Part shown: piece after piece, positions 61,247-64,000 of the stretch
How the letters are laid out: every line of letters begins with the position of its first letter
Numbering within the stretch: the first letter of the stretch is position 1
Assembly: GCF_014196505.1 (NCBI RefSeq)
Contig: NZ_JACIDW010000002.1
Coordinates: forward strand, 62,001 to 126,000
Direction: 5' to 3'
Origin: Rhizobium metallidurans
Lineage (GTDB): Bacteria; Pseudomonadota; Alphaproteobacteria; Rhizobiales; Rhizobiaceae
DNA length: 64,000 bases
The notes under the pieces: model-generated
Database searches by the model: none
What the model saw: the letters and a program-made list of their open reading frames with translations, nothing else
Told to the model about the DNA's origin: nothing
Program-made: the position numbers and the translations under genes

Positions 61247-61669
61247 TTACTGCTCGCTGACACCCTCTTCCGGAAGGTTCAGGTTGGCGAGCGCCTGGAT
61301 GACGTAGCAATCCCGGATGGAGCCCTCATGTCGGTGGGTGGCGATGCGATCGAGTTCGGCCTCGAGCTTTCTCAGGCGTTCGATCTTGTGCCTCACCGTG
61401 GCGAGCTGGCTTGCGGCGATCCGGTCGATCTCGGAACAGGGCATATCGGGATGCTGGCTCATCTCGATCAGGTCGCGGATCGCTTCGATCGTCATGCCAA
61501 GTTCGCGCGCATGCCTGATGAACGACAGCCGTTCGCGCTCCTGCTTCGTGTAACGCCGCTGGTTTCCCTCGGACCGCTCCGCGTGAGACAGAAGCCCCAT
61601 CTGCTCGTAGTACCGAATGGTCGGAATCTTAACGCCTGTTCTCCGTGATAGGTCGCCAATCGTCAGCAT
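61247..61669 (-). CDS. MerR family transcriptional regulator
   Basis: 140 residues from the ATG at 61669 (MLTIGDLSRRTGVKIPTIRY). The HTH and wing are standard (IRYYEQMGLLSHAERSEGNQ, RRYTKQERERLSFIRHAREL), followed by MTIEAIRDLIEMSQHPDMPC, a dimerisation helix and a C-terminal DCYVIQALANLNLPEE. Cysteines in DMPCSEID and RDCYVI are where metal-responsive members (ZntR, CadR, PbrR) have ligands, but the full ligand set is not confirmed. A MerR-type dyad lies 15 bp upstream, suggesting autoregulation. No metal pump is adjacent. Confidence 0.88.
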   Translation of the reverse strand: MLTIGDLSRRTGVKIPTIRYYEQMGLLSHAERSEGNQRRYTKQERERLSFIRHARELGMTIEAIRDLIEMSQHPDMPCSEIDRIAASQLATVRHKIERLRKLEAELDRIATHRHEGSIRDCYVIQALANLNLPEEGVSEQ

Positions 61670-61683
61670 CCTGCATCTCCATA

Positions 61684-61700
61684 TCTCTAGTCGATAGAGA
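61684..61700. promoter_or_regulatory. MerR-type operator candidate
   Basis: TCTCTA (61684-61689) and TAGAGA (61695-61700) are perfect inverted half-sites with a 5-bp spacer GTCGA, the form seen in MerR-regulated promoters. It lies just upstream of the MerR start codon. Confidence 0.5.
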
Positions 61701-61742
61701 GCGTATGCCTCAGGCTTCCTGACGGGCACCTGACCACATTCT

Positions 61743-61928
61743 TTATTTCCAGACGCGAAGGAATGCTTCCGTGGCAACCGCGATGGTGAGAATTGCCATC
61801 GCCCAACCACTCCAGAGCGCTTCCTCCGTGTTATGCCCGATGTAGTTGCACGTCACGGAGAACGCGAGATACATCACGGCGATCGCCGCTCCGACGATGA
61901 CGGCAACCAAAGCGGCCTTAAGCAACAT
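61743..61928 (-). CDS. Small two-helix membrane protein
   Basis: 61 residues from the ATG at 61928 (MLLKAALVAVIVGAAIAVMY), preceded by AGAGG at a good distance; an ATG at 61943 adds five residues. Two hydrophobic segments are visible, AALVAVIVGAAIAVMYLAFS and WAMAILTIAVATEAFLRVW, separated by the polar loop CNYIGHNTEEALW. I do not recognise a family. It lies upstream of the MerR gene on the same strand, separated by 73 bp that contain the dyad, so it could be a partner but is not clearly a target. Confidence 0.55.
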   Translation of the reverse strand: MLLKAALVAVIVGAAIAVMYLAFSVTCNYIGHNTEEALWSGWAMAILTIAVATEAFLRVWK

Positions 61929-62093
61929 TTTTCGCCTCTGCATTCATGAATAGCAAACTAGCGATCTTTCCGATCAGGCAAAAATCAACATTGTTTGATG
62001 CACGGGCCGCTCGGGCCAGTTCCAAAAGGACTTGAAGCTCAAGCTCCTTGAGGTCGTACGGTCCGTGCGATTTGCCCATCGGGAAGAATCAAA

Positions 62094-62667
62094 ATGAAGC
62101 GGCGGGACGTGTTGCTGTTGCAACCGCTTCAATCCCGCTGACCGTTGCGCCGGCAACCTTCGCCACCGCCACCGGTGACGCTCGGACAAAACCGGATGCC
62201 GGTCGGCCCGACACGAGATCAAGAAGGGACAAAGTCCTTTGAAGACGAGGCAAAAACCTCCTCCCAGGACGCGTCTTCAAGGGCCAATGGTGGTGATCTT
62301 GGCTTCCTCGCCGAGGATCCGATCCCACCAGAGTTTATCAAGGCCGCCGCCGTCGCGGCGCCAGGAGAAGTCGTTGCTCTCCCGCGGAGGCCGTGGTGGG
62401 GTCCACTTGCTGAATTCGATGACCTACGCGGCAACCCCGTACCCTGTATTCGACAAGGTTTCGTGAGAGATTCGACATTCGCACGAAGGTTCGGTAGCAA
62501 GGGAAGTCGCGAGTATCCTCAAGGCCAAGGCCGAGATCGAAGTTCTTGACAATGGGGCTTCTCAGCCGGAGGCGGAATCGGGTACCAATTACCTGGGAAC
62601 AATCACGATCGCGAACGCCGCGCGGTCTTCTCTGACGTCGGCCGAGAAACGGAAAGACATTGAATGA
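62094..62667 (+). pseudogene. Frameshifted parvulin-type peptidyl-prolyl isomerase (PpiC) remnant
   Basis: Pieces of one protein lie in three frames. MKRRDVLLL begins at 62094; ATASIPLTVAPATFATA (from 62120, shifted by one base) completes a signal peptide. FEDEAKTSSQDASSRANGGD and LGFLAEDPIPPEFIKAAAVA (about 62239-62358, third frame) are a clear parvulin core, with GGDLG and the PEF.AA....PGEV pattern. After another shift, an in-frame stop at 62464, then REVASILKAKAEIEVLDNGA matches the usual C-terminal helix and end. The last frame stops at 62665-62667, overlapping the transpeptidase start by ATGA. The N-terminal domain is mostly deleted. The gene cannot make a full protein. Confidence 0.72.
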
Positions 62668-63695
62668 CTGAGCGCAAACCGCGGTCGTGGAAACGTTTCG
62701 GCGCCTTGAGCGCAACGATTGTCGGGCTGGGGCTGGCATTGAGCGGTTGCGTTCAGCTTGCCCTCGATGACCTTGGCGCCGCCTCCCCGGAAATTTCGCA
62801 AAAGACGCTCGTCGACATAAAGAAGAAGGGCATGACCGTGCAGGCGCCGGTCCTCGTGCGTCTTTTCAAGGAGGAAAGCGAGCTGGAAGTCTGGAAACAG
62901 GACGCATCCGGCCGTTACGCCCTGCTGAAGACCTACCCGATATGCCGGTGGTCCGGAAAACTGGGGCCGAAGAAGAACGATGGCGACCGCCAGGCCCCCG
63001 AAGGATTCTATTCCGTCACGAAGGGAATGCTGAACCCGCAGTCGCAATATTATCTCTCGTTCAATCTCGGCTATCCAAACCGCCTGGAAGCGGCGCTTGG
63101 CTACACCGGAACCGCGCTGATGGTTCACGGCGCCTGCTCGTCGTCAGGCTGCTACGCCATGACGGACCAGGGCGTCGGCGAGATCTACGCTCTGGTCAAG
63201 GCATCCCTGGAGGCCGGACAGAACGCGTTCCAGGTTCAGGCCTTTCCGTTCAGGATGACGGCCCAGAACATGGCTTCCCATCGGGAAGATCCGAATTTCG
63301 AGTTCTGGCGGACCATGAAAGCGGGCTACGACTCGTTCGAGGCGACGCGCACGCAGCCCAAGATTTCCACCTGCGGCGGGAAGTACGTCGTCAACGCGGA
63401 ATTCGAAGGCGGCGAGCCAAAGAACCCGCTGGCGGCCTGCCCGGCGCGGATCGACACGCTGAACCCCGCTATCGCCGCCAAATTCAAGGTCGAAGACACG
63501 CAGCTTTCAGCGCTCGTCGAAAAGGACGGCCCGTTGCATGCCAATGCCTACGTGGACGGCGGCATGCATCCGAGTTTCCGGGCGCTTCTGAAGCAGAACG
63601 GGGCGGAGAAGCTCGCAGCCCGGATCTCGACGATCAAGTACCCCGTCAGCCGCCCGGAAGCGGCATTGGCCGACCCCTATGATGGCGCCAAGTAA
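62664..63695 (+). CDS. L,D-transpeptidase (YkuD-type) lipoprotein, YafK-like
   Basis: 343 residues. The N-terminus MTERKPRSWKRFGALSATIV leads to a lipobox LALSGC, so Cys at about residue 29 is the lipidation site and the protein is envelope-anchored. The catalytic region is AALGYTGTALMVHGACSSSG then CYAMTDQGVGEIY, i.e. HGxxSSxGC with the nucleophilic cysteine. Upstream QAPEGFYSVTKGMLNPQSQY fits the YkuD fold entry. It probably cross-links or attaches proteins to peptidoglycan. Its ATG overlaps the end of the PpiC remnant, so the two once formed a coupled operon. Confidence 0.9.
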   Translation: MTERKPRSWKRFGALSATIVGLGLALSGCVQLALDDLGAASPEISQKTLVDIKKKGMTVQAPVLVRLFKEESELEVWKQDASGRYALLKTYPICRWSGKLGPKKNDGDRQAPEGFYSVTKGMLNPQSQYYLSFNLGYPNRLEAALGYTGTALMVHGACSSSGCYAMTDQGVGEIYALVKASLEAGQNAFQVQAFPFRMTAQNMASHREDPNFEFWRTMKAGYDSFEATRTQPKISTCGGKYVVNAEFEGGEPKNPLAACPARIDTLNPAIAAKFKVEDTQLSALVEKDGPLHANAYVDGGMHPSFRALLKQNGAEKLAARISTIKYPVSRPEAALADPYDGAK

Positions 63696-63707
63696 TCAGT
63701 TTAATTG

Positions 63708-63727
63708 CAAGTAGCCTGGGCTACTTG
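63708..63727. terminator. Small inverted repeat between convergent genes
   Basis: CAAGTAGCC (63708-63716) and GGCTACTTG (63719-63727) form a short hairpin that includes the stop codon of the minus-strand peptidase gene, 13 bp after the transpeptidase stop. There is no T-run, so its terminator role is uncertain. Confidence 0.45.
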
Positions 63728-64000
63728 ACGGCTGCCGCGATGCTGTTTTCGTCGTGAGCGGAAATGGCGACCCATCGTCCGGAATCCTGTTCCGACTGCC
63801 TCTTGAGGAAGGTGTAGTTCGTCTCGGACCAGAGCTTCACGTCGGTTGCGAGATTGTCCAACAGATAGTCGCCCTTGTCGGTTCTGACCGTCAGCACGGC
63901 GTGGCCTTCGCCATCGGGCTTTTTCAGCACGGTAATCAACAGATTGGATGCCGGAACGCCCATTCCCAAAAGTATCCGCTGCTTCTCGATAGCGTAATCC
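63721..64000 (-). CDS. Transglutaminase-like cysteine peptidase (BTLCP family), C-terminal part
   Basis: The frame enters from the right edge and ends at TAG 63721. The visible end reads DYAIEKQRILLGMGVPASNL, then GEGHAVLTVRTDKGDYLLDN and ATDVKLWSETNYTFLKRQSE. These match the BTLCP family C-terminal half: the segment after the catalytic Cys (C-x-DYA..K), the catalytic His in GEGHAVLTV and Asp in LLDN. The catalytic cysteine lies beyond the window. Related proteins are periplasmic proteases, such as LapG, or proteins of unknown role. Partial, so the subtype is open. Confidence 0.8.
   Translation of the reverse strand, partial: DYAIEKQRILLGMGVPASNLLITVLKKPDGEGHAVLTVRTDKGDYLLDNLATDVKLWSETNYTFLKRQSEQDSGRWVAISAHDENSIAAAVK

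Noticed and set aside
62145..62549. 134-codon plus-strand frame as an intact gene
   Set aside because: Only its centre resembles PpiC; the ends continue in other frames, so it is treated as part of a pseudogene.

Overview
The window is a chromosomal segment of a Rhizobiaceae-type alphaproteobacterium (Rhizobium, Agrobacterium, Neorhizobium or a relative). The evidence is a complete acpXL-lpxXL cluster for very-long-chain acylation of lipid A, aerobic cobalamin genes in the cobA-B-C-D-E arrangement known from Pseudomonas denitrificans, high GC content, an NDUFS4-like complex I subunit, DUF1127-type small proteins, and several dispersed palindromic repeats of the kind that litter rhizobial intergenic regions. 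No phage, plasmid, IS element or CRISPR array was seen. This is housekeeping chromosome with accessory catabolic modules.

Layout. 1-13.6 kb: a LacI-controlled sugar operon on the minus strand (binding protein, two permeases, ATPase, GH2 beta-mannosidase, sugar isomerase/epimerase, Gfo/Idh/MocA oxidoreductase, YghZ-type aldo/keto reductase, GH43 beta-xylosidase, partial GNAT); its LacI regulator is divergent. 13.6-17 kb: gnd and small SRPBCC, VOC and PAS genes. 17-22.7 kb: acpXL-fabZXL-fabF2XL-fabF1XL-adhXL-lpxXL. 23-41 kb: cobalamin region with cobE-(nucleoside hydrolase)-cobABCD, a TSUP and an EamA transporter, then cobU-cobW-cobN-cobO behind a cobalamin riboswitch, a ClC channel, and cobQ. 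41-47 kb: small envelope and DUF1127-like proteins with a LysR regulator, a GlxA-type regulator, and two paralogous receiver-domain proteins, one with a GGDEF domain. 47-57.6 kb: MscS channel, MFS exporter, M20 amidohydrolase with divergent IclR regulator, glpD, AraC regulator with divergent Fsr-type MFS pump. 57.6-64 kb: tRNA-Arg(TCT), NDUFS4 homologue, tRNA-Pro(TGG), mntP behind a yybP-ykoY manganese riboswitch, zinc-ribbon and DUF2171 proteins, a MerR regulator, a broken parvulin-type PPIase gene, an L,D-transpeptidase lipoprotein and the end of a transglutaminase-like cysteine peptidase.

How the parts work together. The first operon looks like a complete import-and-degrade route for mannoside/xyloside oligosaccharides. 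The cob genes cover cobalt insertion (cobN, cobW), corrin adenosylation and amidation (cobO, cobB, cobQ), aminopropanol attachment (cobC, cobD) and nucleotide-loop assembly (cobU), plus precorrin-2 formation (cobA); the cobF-M block, cobS and cobT must lie elsewhere. The XL cluster builds and attaches the C28 hydroxy acid of rhizobial lipid A.

The most unusual observations: a palindromic repeat with perfect 32-bp arms sits in frame inside cobN; a second repeat family member sits in frame in a short leader ORF between the cobalamin riboswitch and cobU; FabF2XL lacks the ketosynthase cysteine and so resembles a chain-length-factor partner; a frameshifted PPIase gene ends in an ATGA overlap with the transpeptidase gene; and a strong + strand terminator near 61.2 kb has no gene in front of it. 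No clearly new multi-gene system was identified.
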